The position numbers were made by a program, and so were the translations under genes. A stretch of DNA of 64,000 bases from Streptomyces xiamenensis (GTDB lineage: Bacteria; Actinomycetota; Actinomycetes; Streptomycetales; Streptomycetaceae): assembly GCF_000993785.3 (NCBI RefSeq), contig NZ_CP009922.3, positions 5,766,001 to 5,830,000 on the forward strand, written 5' to 3'. The notes under the pieces are model-generated. The model had not been told where the DNA came from and did no database searches. It was given only the letters and a program-made list of their open reading frames with translations. This document shows positions 16,475 to 24,631 of this stretch, piece by piece (positions within the stretch are counted from its first letter, which is position 1; every line of letters begins with the position of its first letter).

Positions 16475-17133
16475 CGGACCTCACCCCTGGCCAGTTCGGA
16501 GACCCGGCTGACGTGCCGGACGGTGACGGCCAGCGCCGCCTCGGTGTCGCCGGCCCGCAGCGCGTCCAGGATCTGCTGGTGCTCGGCGAGGGCGAGGGCG
16601 ATCCGGTCGGGGCGGGAGCGTACGACGGCCACACCCATGCGCAGCTGCCGGTCGCGCATCTGGTCGTACAGCCGGGACAGGATCGCGTTGCCGCCGCTGC
16701 GGACGATTTCGGCGTGGAAGGTGCGGTCGGTGAGCGCCATGTCGGCCAGCCGGCCGGCGGCGGCCTGGGCGCGGTGCAGCTCCAGCAGTTCGGCCAGCCG
16801 GTCGGTCAGCCCGGGCGGGGCGGGTACCGCCTTGCGCACGGCGTGCGTCTCCACCAGCAGCCTGGTCTCCACCACGTCGGCGATCTCCTGGGCGGAGACG
16901 GGCAGCACCATGGCGCCCTTCTTCGGGTAGAGGCGGATCAGCTCCTCGCTCTGCAGGCGCAGCAGCGCCTCGCGCACGGGGGTGCGGGAGACGCCGGCGG
17001 CCTCGGCCAGCTCGCCCTCGGTGAGCAGGGTGCCGCCCTCGTAACGGCGGTCCAGCACGGCCTGCTTGATGTGCTCGTAGACGTGGTCGGCTGCGGGGGG
17101 ACGTTTGGCGGTGGGGGCTGCGTGCTGCGGCAT
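16471..17133 (-). CDS. GntR-family regulator, FadR subfamily (FCD domain)
   Basis: This 220-residue protein has a winged HTH at about 17-80 (EGGTLLTEGELAEAAGVSRT, then PVREALLRLQSEELIRL) and an FCD domain at about 90-210. FCD metal-ligand candidates include the Asp/His in TDRTFHAEIVRSGGN and the His in ALAEHQQIL and VRHVSRV. FCD regulators usually bind carboxylates or sugar acids. It is coupled to the downstream MFS gene. The start was taken at ATG 17133: TATCCT (17145-17140) ends 6 nt before it, which fits a leaderless message. A GTG two codons upstream would sit too close to that box. Confidence 0.9.
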   Translation of the reverse strand: MPQHAAPTAKRPPAADHVYEHIKQAVLDRRYEGGTLLTEGELAEAAGVSRTPVREALLRLQSEELIRLYPKKGAMVLPVSAQEIADVVETRLLVETHAVRKAVPAPPGLTDRLAELLELHRAQAAAGRLADMALTDRTFHAEIVRSGGNAILSRLYDQMRDRQLRMGVAVVRSRPDRIALALAEHQQILDALRAGDTEAALAVTVRHVSRVSELARGEVR

Positions 17134-17139
17134 GCGCAC

Positions 17140-17145
17140 AGGATA
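17140..17145 (-). promoter_or_regulatory. -10 element of the leaderless GntR-MFS transcript
   Basis: TATCCT ends 6 nt before the ATG at 17133. The overlapping TTGTATCTATCC is a half-match to the TTGTATACAA-type operator of FCD regulators. No clear -35 box is present. Confidence 0.5.
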
Positions 17146-17222
17146 GATACAACAGAGACGCGCGGTGGGCGCGCGTCCGCCATGCGGGCGGAGCGTTCCG
17201 GCCCGGCCGGCGTGCGGAGGGC

Positions 17223-18161
17223 TCAGCGGCGCAGCGCGGTCTCCCGGTCCATATGGGTCAGCTTCTCCGGGTTGCGCACGGCGTACAGGCCGGTGATCAG
17301 GCCGTTGTCGACGTGCGCCGTCACCACCGTGTCCAGTGCGCCGTCCAGCCGGACGATCAGCGCGGGGTGGCCGTTGACCTGTGCCGGGCGCAGTGCCGCG
17401 GTGACCTTGCTCATGCCGCCGAGCAGCAGCCGGGCCACCTTGTCGGCCCCCACGATCGGCCGCGGGACGGCCTGTTTGACGCCGCCGCCGTCTCCCAGCA
17501 GGACGACATCGGGCGCGAGGATGTCCAGCAGTCCCTGCAGGTCGCCGGTCTCCGTCGCCCGCCGGAACGCCTCCAGCGCGTCCCGGGTGCTCGCCTTCGA
17601 GACGGTCTCGCGGGGGCGGCGCGCGGCGACATGGGCCCGGGCCCGGTGCGCGATCTGCCGGACGGCGGCAGGGGACTTGTCGACCGCGTCGGCGATCTCG
17701 CCGTACCCGAGGTCGAACACCTCGCGCAGGACGAACACCGCCCGCTCGGTCGGCGCGAGCGTCTCCAGCACCAGCAGCATCGCCATCGAGAGGCTGTCGG
17801 CGAGTTCGGCGTCCTCGGCCACGTCGGGGGCGGTGAGCAGCGGCTCGGGCAGCCAGGATCCGACGTAGGACTCCCTGCGGCGGCCCAGGGCGCGCAGCCG
17901 GGTCAGCGACTGGCGGGTGGTGATCCGCACCAGGTAGGCGCGCCGGTCGCGCACCTCGTCCAGTGCGACGCCGGACCAGCGCAGCCAGGTCTCCTGGAGG
18001 ACGTCCTCGGCGTCGGCGGCCGAGCCGAGCATCTCGTAGGCGACGGTGAACAGCAGGCTGCGGTGGGTGATGAAGGCGGCGGTGGCGGGGTCCGTGCCGC
18101 CCCCGGACCGTGCCTCGGTGTCCGCGGTGGGCTCGCTGGGTGTGCTGTGGTTGCTGGTCAC
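17223..18161 (-). CDS. ECF41-family RNA polymerase sigma factor
   Basis: This 312-residue protein has sigma2 at about 30-95 (FTVAYEMLGSAADAEDVLQETWLRW) and sigma4 at about 130-185 (LAPTERAVFVLREVFDLGYGEIADAVDKSPAAVRQIAHRARAHV). A SnoaL-like C-terminal extension at about 205-310 carries the ECF41 DGGGVKQAVPRP motif. The extension replaces an anti-sigma factor and tunes activity. The GTG at 18161 has an AGGAG site and skips an N-terminal stretch of about 50 residues lying in the promoter. An ECF41-type promoter directly upstream predicts autoregulation. The divergent AhpD-like gene is the expected target of this family. Confidence 0.93.
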   Translation of the reverse strand: MTSNHSTPSEPTADTEARSGGGTDPATAAFITHRSLLFTVAYEMLGSAADAEDVLQETWLRWSGVALDEVRDRRAYLVRITTRQSLTRLRALGRRRESYVGSWLPEPLLTAPDVAEDAELADSLSMAMLLVLETLAPTERAVFVLREVFDLGYGEIADAVDKSPAAVRQIAHRARAHVAARRPRETVSKASTRDALEAFRRATETGDLQGLLDILAPDVVLLGDGGGVKQAVPRPIVGADKVARLLLGGMSKVTAALRPAQVNGHPALIVRLDGALDTVVTAHVDNGLITGLYAVRNPEKLTHMDRETALRR

Positions 18162-18205
18162 CGGCTGCTCCTGCCTTCCTGGTGCCAAGGGTGGCACGCG
18201 CACAA

Positions 18206-18232
18206 GACGCCGGGACGCCGCGCCGTGTGACA
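18206..18232 (-). promoter_or_regulatory. ECF41-type autoregulatory promoter of the sigma gene
   Basis: Reading leftward, TGTCACA (18232-18226), a 16-nt spacer and CGTC (18209-18206) match the published ECF41 promoter consensus as I recall it (TGTCACA-N16-CGTC). It lies about 45 nt upstream of the GTG at 18161. Confidence 0.8.
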
Positions 18233-18266
18233 CCCACCCGCGGTGGTGCTCGTCACACGCCGTACC

Positions 18267-18293
18267 CGTCACAGGGGCAGGGTGGTCGGCATC
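18267..18293 (+). promoter_or_regulatory. ECF41-type promoter of the AhpD-like gene
   Basis: CGTCACA (18267-18273), a 16-nt spacer and CATC (18290-18293) differ from the ECF41 consensus at one base in each box. The promoter faces the AhpD-like gene 42 nt further on. Confidence 0.65.
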
Positions 18294-18334
18294 TTGTGGT
18301 CGGCAGTGCACCACCCACGAGTGAGGACGACGTC

Positions 18335-18820
18335 ATGGACGCCCGGTTCAACCTGTTCGACAACGAGATCGCGCTCACGTTCGCCAAGCGGTTCGCCAAC
18401 GCCGCCCTGATCATCCAGCAGTCGCCGCTGCCGCACTCCCTCCAGGAGCTGGTCTCGCTGCGCGCCAGCCAGATCAACGGCTGCGGCCACTGCGTCGACA
18501 TGCATGTGAAGGAGGCGGCCGCCGCCGGTGAGAGCGCGGTGCGGCTGCACCTGGTGGCCGCCTGGCGCGAGTCCACCGTGTTCACCGAGGCGGAGCGCGC
18601 CGCTCTGGCGCTGACCGAGGAGGGCACCCGGCTCGCCGATGCCCACGAGGGGGTCAGCGACGCGACCTGGGCCCGGGCGCGTGAGCACTTCGACGACGAC
18701 CGGATCGGCGCGCTGGTCTGTCTGATCGCCATGATCAACGCGGCCAACCGGCTCGCGGTGATCACGCACCAGAAGGGTGGCGGGTACGAGGCGGGTCAGT
18801 TCGCCGCGGCACTCGACTGA
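18335..18820 (+). CDS. Carboxymuconolactone decarboxylase/AhpD-family protein
   Basis: This 161-residue protein has the AhpD-like core: LQELVSLRASQINGCGHCVDMHVKEA, with the redox CGHC pair and the following His near residues 50-60. Proteins of this group act as alkylhydroperoxidase-type disulfide reductases or hydrolases. The ATG has a GAGGAC ribosome site. The gene is divergent from the ECF41 sigma gene and carries an ECF41-type promoter. This is the classic genomic pairing for that sigma family, so it is the likely regulon member. A 52-bp palindrome begins directly after its stop. Confidence 0.92.
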   Translation: MDARFNLFDNEIALTFAKRFANAALIIQQSPLPHSLQELVSLRASQINGCGHCVDMHVKEAAAAGESAVRLHLVAAWRESTVFTEAERAALALTEEGTRLADAHEGVSDATWARAREHFDDDRIGALVCLIAMINAANRLAVITHQKGGGYEAGQFAAALD

Positions 18821-18872
18821 CCGGCGTCCGGGCTCTGTCGGACGGATCCGTCCGACAGAGCCCGGACGCCGG
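18821..18872. terminator. Perfect 52-bp palindrome, terminator
   Basis: Positions 18821-18846 and 18847-18872 are exact reverse complements (26-bp arms, no loop), starting at the base after the AhpD-like stop codon. No T-run follows, as is usual in Streptomyces. Confidence 0.75.
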
Positions 18873-18910
18873 CGAACCGGCCCGGGACCACGCGGTCCCG
18901 CGCCGGTTCG
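18873..18910. repeat. Second interrupted inverted repeat
   Basis: CGAACCGG (18873-18880) pairs with CCGGTTCG (18903-18910), with an inner GGGACC/GGTCCC pair. It abuts the 52-bp palindrome, giving tandem hairpins between the AhpD-like gene and the pectate lyase promoter. Confidence 0.6.
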
Positions 18911-18955
18911 TGTACGAACGGGCGGGCCGGGAAATGGCCCGTGCTGCGCGAACCG

Positions 18956-19015
18956 TTGACATGAGGCAGTTGTCAACTCAATCTGGTTACGGCCGGGTTA
19001 CTGCAACCGGTTGCA
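18956..19015 (+). promoter_or_regulatory. Pectate lyase promoter with LacI-type operator
   Basis: TTGACA (18956-18961), a 17-nt spacer and CAATCT (18979-18984) form a vegetative-type promoter. The perfect palindrome TGCAACCGGTTGCA (19002-19015) fits the LacI/GalR operator pattern TGnnAnCGnTnnCA and lies just downstream of the expected start of transcription, a classic repressor position. GTTGACA/TGTCAAC (18955-18961, 18971-18977) is a second inverted repeat around the -35 box. Confidence 0.75.
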
Positions 19016-19097
19016 CCATCGTGGGTTCACATGCCGACGACCTCACGAGGGCTCGCTGGCCCTCGGAACGTTCCCCCACCGGCTGAGAGGACTCCTC

Positions 19098-20261
19098 ATG
19101 TCGCGCACCTTACGCACTACCCGCACCACCGTCAGGGCCGGCATCGCCCTGGCCGGCGGACTCGCCCTGCTGGCCGGCGCGCTGACCGCCGTCTCCCACG
19201 CGGGCACCGCCGAGCAGCGGACCCCGGACACCGTGCCCGGCACCTTCGCGGCGGACCCGTTCGCCGACGCCCCCATCGGCTACGCGGCCGAGGCCGGCGG
19301 CACCACCGGCGGCGAGGGCGGAAGCACCGTCGCCGAACACCTGCTCAGCGAGTACGCGGACAGCAGCGGGCTGAGCCCTTCCGAGGCGCTGTACCAGCTG
19401 CTGAAGGCCCACCAGAAGAGCGAGGAGGAGGGGCTGATCGTCTATGTCGACCTCTCCCTGGGCCAGGAGGGCCTGAAGGAGAGCAAGATCGACATCAAGG
19501 ACGTCGAGAACGTCTCGATCCTCGGCGTCGGGGACGCGGGCGAGCTGGACGGGGTGGGCTTCAAGGTCACCCGCTCGCAGAACATCATCATCCGCAACCT
19601 CGCCATCCACCACGTCTCCGAGGGCGAGGGGGACGCGATCGAGGTGACCGACAACAGCTCGCACGTGTGGATCGACCACAACGACCTGTCCAGCGAACGG
19701 GACAACGAGCCCGACAAGGACCACTACGACGGTCTCGTCGACATCAAGCGCAACAGTGAGTACATCACCGTCTCGTGGAACAACATCCACGACCACTGGA
19801 AGACCTCACTGATCGGCCACAACGACAGCGCCGACCAGGCCCCCGACAAGATCACCTACCACAACAACGCCTTCACCTCGCTCAACTCCCGGGTTCCGCT
19901 GATCCGCCACGCCGACGTGCACATGCTCAACAACGTGTTCACCGACATCAACGGGTCGGCCATCAACGCCCGGATGGGCGCGCGGGTGCTGGTCGAGGGC
20001 AACTGGTTCGAGAACGTCGGCTCCGGTGAGGTCGATTCGCACGCCGGGTACATCGAGGGCCCGGTCGGCTGGTTCTACGGCAGCTCCGAGACCGGCTACT
20101 GGAACCTGAAGGACAACACCTTCATCGACAGCCCTCACGAACACCTGGAGTCCACCACGGACTTCACCGTCCCCTACAGCTACCGGGCGGACACCCCGGC
20201 CGCCGCCAAGCAGGCGGTCGAACAGTACGCGGGCACCGGCGTCATCGACGTCAATCCCTGA
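19098..20261 (+). CDS. Secreted pectate lyase, PL1 family
   Basis: This enzyme cleaves polygalacturonate by beta-elimination outside the cell. The 387-residue precursor has a signal peptide (basic SRTLRTTRTTVRAG, hydrophobic core GIALAGGLALLAGALTAV, likely cut after SHA near residue 37). A short acidic region is followed by a parallel beta-helix. Family motifs are WIDHNDL near residue 190, the Ca-binding Asp-rich DKDHYDGLVDIKRNSEYITV, and NSRVPLIRHADVHMLNN near 262, which holds the catalytic RxPxxR arginine. The ATG at 19098 follows AGAGGA; an upstream ATG would add a non-secretory leader. It sits behind a LacI-type operator. Confidence 0.93.
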   Translation: MSRTLRTTRTTVRAGIALAGGLALLAGALTAVSHAGTAEQRTPDTVPGTFAADPFADAPIGYAAEAGGTTGGEGGSTVAEHLLSEYADSSGLSPSEALYQLLKAHQKSEEEGLIVYVDLSLGQEGLKESKIDIKDVENVSILGVGDAGELDGVGFKVTRSQNIIIRNLAIHHVSEGEGDAIEVTDNSSHVWIDHNDLSSERDNEPDKDHYDGLVDIKRNSEYITVSWNNIHDHWKTSLIGHNDSADQAPDKITYHNNAFTSLNSRVPLIRHADVHMLNNVFTDINGSAINARMGARVLVEGNWFENVGSGEVDSHAGYIEGPVGWFYGSSETGYWNLKDNTFIDSPHEHLESTTDFTVPYSYRADTPAAAKQAVEQYAGTGVIDVNP

Positions 20262-20265
20262 TTTC

Positions 20266-20279
20266 TGCGAACGGTTGCA
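20266..20279 (+). promoter_or_regulatory. Second LacI-type operator
   Basis: TGCGAACGGTTGCA begins 4 bp after the pectate lyase stop and about 100 bp before the next gene. It differs from the operator at 19002-19015 at two positions, which suggests the same repressor controls both genes. Confidence 0.6.
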
Positions 20280-20379
20280 GTCATCAGGGGCCTGTGTGCC
20301 GCGCTCGGCCGGCCGTGCTGGAGGGGCCACTCCGGTACGGTCGGCCGCGACACACCGCGCCACGGGAACAGGAGCCGAC

Positions 20380-22344
20380 ATGGCGGAAACGACCGAGGAG
20401 AGCGACGTGACCGCGGGCGCGCTGACCGCCCGCCTCCCCCTGCTCGCCCCCGGCGCCGGTCCTCGGCTGACCGCCGCACTGCGCGGCGCCCCGCGCCGGA
20501 TCGCGGCGCCGCCCGTCACCGACCGCGCCGTGTGGGACGCCGTCGACCGCCCCACCCGCGACGCACTGCTGCGCCGTGCCGCAGACGAACACACCCGCCC
20601 CGCCCCCGTCCTGCGCGCCTCGGACTGGGCCCGCACCTTCCGCGACGGCGTCCGCACCGCCTACGAGGACCAGGCCCGTGCCTTGCGCCTGCGCACCACG
20701 CTGTTCGTCCTCGCCGCCGTTCTCACCGGGGAGAGCGCCGCCGCCACCGCGCCGCAGGGTGACACCCCGAACCTGGACGCCGCCGTCGACGGCCTGATCG
20801 CCCTGTGCGAGGCCACCACCTGGTGCTGGGCCCCGCACGACGGCCACACCGCCGCCCGTGGCGAGGTGCTGCCCGACCCCGACCAGCCCTATCTCGACCT
20901 CGGCGCCGCCGAGGTCGCCACCCTCCTCGCCTGGGCCGACCACGCCCTGGGCCCGCACCTGGACCAGCGGGCCCCCGGGGTACGCCGCAGGCTGCGCCGC
21001 GAGGTCGACCTGCGCGTTCTCACCCCCTTCACCACCCGCCGCGACTGGCCCTGGATCGGCATCGACCGGCCCGCCGACAACTGGAACCCCTGGATCCACA
21101 GCGCCGTCACCGCCGCCGCGCTGCTGCTCTGCGAGGAGGAACCGGAGCGCGCCGCCACCCTGGTGCGGCTCACCGCCGAAGGGCTCGACCGCTTCCTCGC
21201 CACCGTCCCGGACGACGGCGGCATCGACGAGGGTGTCGCCTACTGGTGGCACGGCGCCGGGCGGCTGCTGGAGACCCTCGACCTGCTCGCCGCCGTCGGC
21301 GGCCCCGGACTCGACGCCCGCGACCTGCCCGTGTTGCGCCGGCTCGCCCGCTTCCCGCACCGGATGCACCTGGGCGGCGCCCGCTACGTCAACACCGGGG
21401 ACGCCGCAGCCCGGCTGCCCGGCACCCTGCCCTGGCAGGTGCTGCACCGCTGGGGCAGGGCGCTGGAGGAGCCGGCCGTTCGCGATCACGCGGCCGCCCG
21501 TGGCCGGGCCGAGATCCCCGCCGCGCACCCGGAGGCGGGCCTTGGCAGCGCGCTGACCGCGCTGGCCGACCCGCACTGGCGCGCCGCCCGTGCGCGACAG
21601 GCCCCGGGCGGGCGCAGCTGGCTGACGGCGGGGGAGTGGCTGCCGCGTACCCAGGTGCTGCTGGCCCGCGAACGGCCCGGTACCACCGCCGGACTGACGG
21701 TCGCGGCCAAGGCCGGGCACAACGCCGAACGCCACAACCACCTGGACGTCGGCTCCTACTGGATCGCCCTCGACGGGGCCCCGCTGGTCATCGACCTGGG
21801 GCAGCCCACGTACACGGCGGACAGCTTCGGCCCGCACCGCTACCGCGCCTGGCCGCTGATCAGCGCCTGGCACAACCTCCCCGCCCCGGGCGGCGAGGGA
21901 CAACTGCCGGGCCCCGACCGGGCCGCCCGCCGGGTACGCGCGGAACTCACCGCGGAAGGGGCGGAGTTCCACGCCGACCTCACCGCCGCCTACCGCGACG
22001 GGCTGATCGGCGAGCTGACCCGCACCATCCGGCTGGTACGGACGGCGCCGCGGCCGCACATCAACGTCACCGACCGCTGGTCACATGCGGGCGGGCCGGT
22101 GCTGCTGCGGCACATCCTGACGGGCGAGGTCACCCTCGGCGGCGCGGGCGAGGCCACCGTCCGGACGGCGGGCGGCCGGGCGCTGCGCATCGGCTGGGAC
22201 CCGCGCGACGCCGAGGCCGCTTTGGACCACCGGGAGCTGACGGACCCGCTGCTGCGCGGCTCCTGGGGTGATCGGCTGACCCGCCTCACCCTGACGGTAC
22301 GCGGCACAGGGACGGCGACCGTCCGCTTCGAGCGGGCGCACTGA
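20380..22344 (+). CDS. Heparinase II/III-family polysaccharide lyase (DUF2264-like layout)
   Basis: This 654-residue protein has an alpha/alpha-toroid N-terminal half (residues about 90-390, with TTRRDWPWIGIDRPADNWNPWI and GGIDEGVAYWWHGAGRLLE). A beta-sandwich heparinase-II/III-type half follows (about 410-650) with AKAGHNAERHNHLDVGSYWIALDGAPLVIDLGQPTYT. The conserved His in NAERHNHLD and the Tyr/Trp-rich groove are typical of uronic-acid lyases and hydrolases. No signal peptide is evident, so it may act on imported oligosaccharides. The ATG follows AGGAG. Position behind the pectate lyase and a matching operator suggests work on pectin fragments. The exact substrate is inference. Confidence 0.8.
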   Translation: MAETTEESDVTAGALTARLPLLAPGAGPRLTAALRGAPRRIAAPPVTDRAVWDAVDRPTRDALLRRAADEHTRPAPVLRASDWARTFRDGVRTAYEDQARALRLRTTLFVLAAVLTGESAAATAPQGDTPNLDAAVDGLIALCEATTWCWAPHDGHTAARGEVLPDPDQPYLDLGAAEVATLLAWADHALGPHLDQRAPGVRRRLRREVDLRVLTPFTTRRDWPWIGIDRPADNWNPWIHSAVTAAALLLCEEEPERAATLVRLTAEGLDRFLATVPDDGGIDEGVAYWWHGAGRLLETLDLLAAVGGPGLDARDLPVLRRLARFPHRMHLGGARYVNTGDAAARLPGTLPWQVLHRWGRALEEPAVRDHAAARGRAEIPAAHPEAGLGSALTALADPHWRAARARQAPGGRSWLTAGEWLPRTQVLLARERPGTTAGLTVAAKAGHNAERHNHLDVGSYWIALDGAPLVIDLGQPTYTADSFGPHRYRAWPLISAWHNLPAPGGEGQLPGPDRAARRVRAELTAEGAEFHADLTAAYRDGLIGELTRTIRLVRTAPRPHINVTDRWSHAGGPVLLRHILTGEVTLGGAGEATVRTAGGRALRIGWDPRDAEAALDHRELTDPLLRGSWGDRLTRLTLTVRGTGTATVRFERAH

Positions 22345-22354
22345 CGGGTCGGCG

Positions 22355-22378
22355 CGCCCCGGGGAGCGGGCCGGGGCG
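22355..22378. terminator. Hairpin between convergent lyase and rocD genes
   Basis: CGCCCCGG (22355-22362) and CCGGGGCG (22371-22378) form an 8-bp stem in the 135-bp convergent gap. Confidence 0.45.
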
Positions 22379-22479
22379 GCGGCCGCGGCCCGCGCGCCCG
22401 CGTCGCCGCCGCCCGATGTCACCCCCGTGCCGTCCCCCTCCGGCCGGCCGCCCCGTGGTCGCAGGGAGGCCGGTCCGGG

Positions 22480-23715
22480 TCAGCGCGGCGCGGCCAGCAC
22501 CTCGGCCAGGGTGTCCAGCGCCCCGGTCAGTTCGTCCTCCTCGATGGTCAGCGGCGGTGCGACGCGGATCGTCGAGCCGTGTGTGTCCTTCACCAGCAGG
22601 CCCCGCTCCATCAACCGTTCGCTGAGCTCACGGCCGGTGCCGATCTCCGGGTCGATGTCGATTCCGGCCCAAAGTCCCCGGCTGCGGTGCCGCAGCACCC
22701 CGTGCCCGGTCAGCCGGTCCAGGCCCGCCGCCAGCACCTTGCCGAGCCGCTCGGCCCGCGCCTGGAACTCCCCGGTGGCCAGCAGCTCCACGACCGCCGA
22801 ACCGATGGCCGCCGACAGCGGATTTCCGCCGAAGGTCGACCCGTGCTCGCCCGGGCGCAGGACCCCCATCACCTCCCGGGTGCCGACCACCGCGGAGACC
22901 GGGACCAGACCGCCGCCCAGTGCCTTGCCCAGCAGCAGCAGGTCGGGGCGTACCGCCTCGTGGTCCAGGGCCAGGGTGCGCCCGGTGCGCCCCAGGCCCG
23001 ACTGGATCTCGTCGGCGATGAACAGCACCCCGGCCCGTGCGGTCGCCGCGCGCACCCCGCGCAGGTAGCCGTCGTCCGGGATGACGACGCCCGCCTCGCC
23101 CTGGATGGGCTCGATCAGCACGGCCGCCGTGTCGGCGTCGATCGCCGCCTCCAGCGCCGGCAGATCGTCGAAGGGCACCACCGTGAACCCGGGGGCGTAC
23201 GGGCCGAAGCCCTCCCGCGCCACCGGATCGCTGGAGAAGCCGACGACGGTGGTCGTGCGGCCGTGGAAGTTGTTGGCGGCCACCACGATCCGGGCCCGGT
23301 CCCGCGCCACGCCCTTGACCTCGTACGCCCATTTGCGGGCGATCTTGATGGCGCTCTCCACCGCCTCCGCGCCGGTGTTCATCGGCAGGGTGACCTCGAG
23401 TCCGGTCAGTTCGGCGAGGCCGGCGGCGAACGGTGCCAGCCGGTCGTTGTGGAAGGCGCGGGAGGTGAGGGTGAGGGTGTCCAGCTGGCGGTGGGCCGCG
23501 GCGACCAGCGCGGGGTGCCGGTGCCCGAAGTTGAGCGCGGAGTAGCCGGACAGCAGATCCAGATAGCGCCGGCCGCGGGTGTCCTCCACCCAGGAGCCCT
23601 CGCCGCGGGCGATGACCACGGGCAGCGGGCGGTAGTTGCGGGCCACCAGCCGCTCCTCGGCGGCGATGGCGGTCGCCGGGTCGACGGCGTCGTCGGTGAT
23701 CGGGGAGGTGGTCAT
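22480..23715 (-). CDS. rocD: Ornithine--oxo-acid aminotransferase
   Basis: RocD transfers the delta-amino group of ornithine to 2-oxoglutarate, giving glutamate semialdehyde for proline/glutamate formation. The 411-residue class-III aminotransferase shows MNTGAEAVESAIKIARKWAY, NNFHGRTTTVVGFS, IEPIQGEAGV, the PLP-ring Asp in FIADEIQSGLGRTG and the PLP lysine in LLLGKALGGG. The ATG at 23715 overlaps the upstream stop in ATGA and begins the family N-terminus (VDPATAIAAEERLVARNY). It forms a two-gene catabolic operon with the dimethylargininase gene. Confidence 0.95.
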   Translation of the reverse strand: MTTSPITDDAVDPATAIAAEERLVARNYRPLPVVIARGEGSWVEDTRGRRYLDLLSGYSALNFGHRHPALVAAAHRQLDTLTLTSRAFHNDRLAPFAAGLAELTGLEVTLPMNTGAEAVESAIKIARKWAYEVKGVARDRARIVVAANNFHGRTTTVVGFSSDPVAREGFGPYAPGFTVVPFDDLPALEAAIDADTAAVLIEPIQGEAGVVIPDDGYLRGVRAATARAGVLFIADEIQSGLGRTGRTLALDHEAVRPDLLLLGKALGGGLVPVSAVVGTREVMGVLRPGEHGSTFGGNPLSAAIGSAVVELLATGEFQARAERLGKVLAAGLDRLTGHGVLRHRSRGLWAGIDIDPEIGTGRELSERLMERGLLVKDTHGSTIRVAPPLTIEEDELTGALDTLAEVLAAPR

Positions 23716-24527
23716 GGGTGTCGGATCTCCTGTGTGCAGCACTTGATGCCGCCGCCGGCCTTCAGCAGCTCGGAGGTGTCGACCGGTACGGGGGTGTAGC
23801 CCCGTTCGGTCAGCCGGTCGATGAGCCCGGTGGCTCCGGGGGAGATGAGGACATGGTGTCCGTCGGAGACCGAGTTGAGGCCGAAGGCCATCGCGTCGGC
23901 GCGGGTGGCGATCACCGCGTCGGGGTAGCGGCGGCGGAGCGCGGCGCGGCTGCCCGGGGAGAACGCCTCCGGGTAATAGGCGATGGTGGTGTCGTCCAGC
24001 GCGAACAGCGCGGTGTCGAGGTGGTAGAAGAGGGGATCCACCAGCCGCAGACTGATGACGGCGCTGCCGAAATACTCTTGTGCGGCGATATGCGCGCCGG
24101 TCGAGGTGCGGAATCCGTACCCGGCGAGAATGTCCCCGCCGACCGGCACCAGATCGCCCTCTCCTTCGCACACGTCTTCGGGTTCCACGACGGGAAAACC
24201 GTTTTCCTTGAACCAGCGGGTGAATTCGGCCGCCTCCGGCTGCCGCTGCGCGGCGCGGAACCGTGAGCCGAGCACCTTGCCGTCCAGGACCAGCGCCCCG
24301 TTGGCGGCGAAGACCATGTCGGGCAGGCCGGGTACCGGCTCCAGCAGCTCCACCGTGTGGCCGAGCTCCCGGTAGGTGCGCACCAGTGTGTGCCACTGTT
24401 CGAGAGCCCGCTCCCGGTCCACCCGGGAATCTTGTCGCATCCACGGATTAATGGCGTACGCCAGCTCGAAATAGCGTGGCTCACACAGCAGATATCGGCG
24501 TTCTCGGCCGACCGTGACAGGCGCCAT
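23712..24527 (-). CDS. ddaH: Dimethylargininase (amidinotransferase superfamily)
   Basis: This 271-residue pentein-fold hydrolase is expected to convert methylated arginines (or arginine-like guanidines) to citrulline plus an amine. Visible features are the substrate Asp in GLPDMVFAANGAL, the EGEGDLVPVGGDIL region, the catalytic His in DPLFYHLDTALF and the nucleophilic Cys near the C-terminus in GGGIKCCTQEIRHP. The start ATG follows AAAGGAAAAG. Because ornithine aminotransferase follows directly, some annotators call this gene an arginine/ornithine pathway amidinohydrolase; true specificity is not settled by sequence. Confidence 0.88.
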   Translation of the reverse strand: MAPVTVGRERRYLLCEPRYFELAYAINPWMRQDSRVDRERALEQWHTLVRTYRELGHTVELLEPVPGLPDMVFAANGALVLDGKVLGSRFRAAQRQPEAAEFTRWFKENGFPVVEPEDVCEGEGDLVPVGGDILAGYGFRTSTGAHIAAQEYFGSAVISLRLVDPLFYHLDTALFALDDTTIAYYPEAFSPGSRAALRRRYPDAVIATRADAMAFGLNSVSDGHHVLISPGATGLIDRLTERGYTPVPVDTSELLKAGGGIKCCTQEIRHP

Positions 24528-24563
24528 CGAGGCACTTTTCCTTTCGCCGGAGAAGACGACTCC

Positions 24564-24593
24564 ACGCTAAGGACAAAGGCACCGCACGGACAA
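24564..24593 (-). promoter_or_regulatory. Promoter of the ddaH-rocD operon
   Basis: Reading leftward, TTGTCC (24593-24588), an 18-nt spacer and TAGCGT (24569-24564) precede ddaH. The lead sequence is about 30 nt long. Confidence 0.6.
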
Positions 24594-24631
24594 GCGTCAG
24601 TCCTTGCACGCCGTGCGCACAACGTTGCGTG

